A DNA stretch of 64,000 nucleotides from a bacterium M00.F.Ca.ET.205.01.1.1 (GTDB lineage: Bacteria; Pseudomonadota; Alphaproteobacteria; Rhizobiales; Rhizobiaceae): the NCBI GenBank assembly GCA_004791255.1, contig SRUQ01000003.1, forward strand, positions 520,623-584,622, in the 5' to 3' direction. A program made the translations under genes and the position numbers. The notes under the pieces are model-generated. The model ran no database searches and had not been told where the DNA came from. It saw only the letters and a program-made list of their open reading frames with translations. How positions within the stretch are numbered: the first letter of the stretch is position 1; the number at the start of each line of letters is the position of its first letter. This document shows, piece by piece, positions 63,982-64,000 of this stretch.

Positions 63982-64000
63982 GGTCTTTGCGTTCCGGTAG

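Noticed and set aside
1..64000. CRISPR array, rRNA operon, prophage or replication origin
   Set aside because: No regularly spaced repeats, rRNA genes, phage structural genes or DnaA-box cluster were noticed.

Overview
The window looks like chromosomal DNA of a Mesorhizobium-like alphaproteobacterium (Rhizobiales). The evidence is high GC content, a ctrA/chpT/sciP/eipA cell-cycle cluster with GANTC sites, a NolR-like ArsR regulator, rhizobial palindromic intergenic repeats, and sigma-54 nitrogen-control promoters. This assignment is by recognition only; no database search was possible.

Region 1 (1-8.2 kb) is nitrate assimilation. It holds a NarK-type transporter running off the left edge, an NrtABC uptake system, and the NasS/NasT sensor-antiterminator pair. 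Both transporter operons start at a perfect-spacing sigma-54 promoter, followed by a two-hairpin ANTAR leader and an intrinsic terminator. The narK operon also carries a 58-codon copy of the nrtA 5' end. Region 2 (8.2-18.1 kb) has an endonuclease/exonuclease/phosphatase protein, a phospholipase D/cardiolipin synthase, and a type I secretion locus: HlyD-type adaptor, ABC exporter, a 934-aa acidic DUF5801/VCBS-like substrate and a LuxR-type regulator.

Region 3 (18.5-27.7 kb) is a urea-polymer nitrogen operon. A GntR regulator is divergent from a BMP-type ABC transporter, biuret hydrolase, a second isochorismatase-fold cysteine hydrolase (possibly triuret hydrolase), a cupin and allophanate hydrolase. 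Its promoter is sigma-54 type and overlaps one of two inverted GntR-like sites. A frameshifted Ros/MucR remnant and a large SPFH/flotillin gene follow.

Region 4 (30.48-49.34 kb) appears to be a stack of small islands at a tRNA-Met(CAT) gene. The tRNA 3' end (14 bp) recurs in direct orientation at 30481, 38509 and 40285, with shared left and right arms. This delimits three modules: sugar ABC transporter plus GH32 plus LacI; a lone quinone oxidoreductase; and a reductase/hydrolase/KAS/TetR/RND-efflux module. No integrase is visible, and several genes inside are frameshifted (GH32, the fabF-like gene, a small ORF at 38.2 kb).

Region 5 (49.3-64 kb) is core genome: Gfo/Idh/MocA oxidoreductase, MnmA, SciP, an alcohol dehydrogenase-like/HxlR/SDR group, a FliJ-like protein, CtrA, a CheY-like receiver, ChpT, an EipA-like DUF1134 protein, a coiled-coil membrane protein, a TrmH-family methyltransferase, NolR-like ArsR, HugZ-like, an SDR and a GNAT acetyltransferase.
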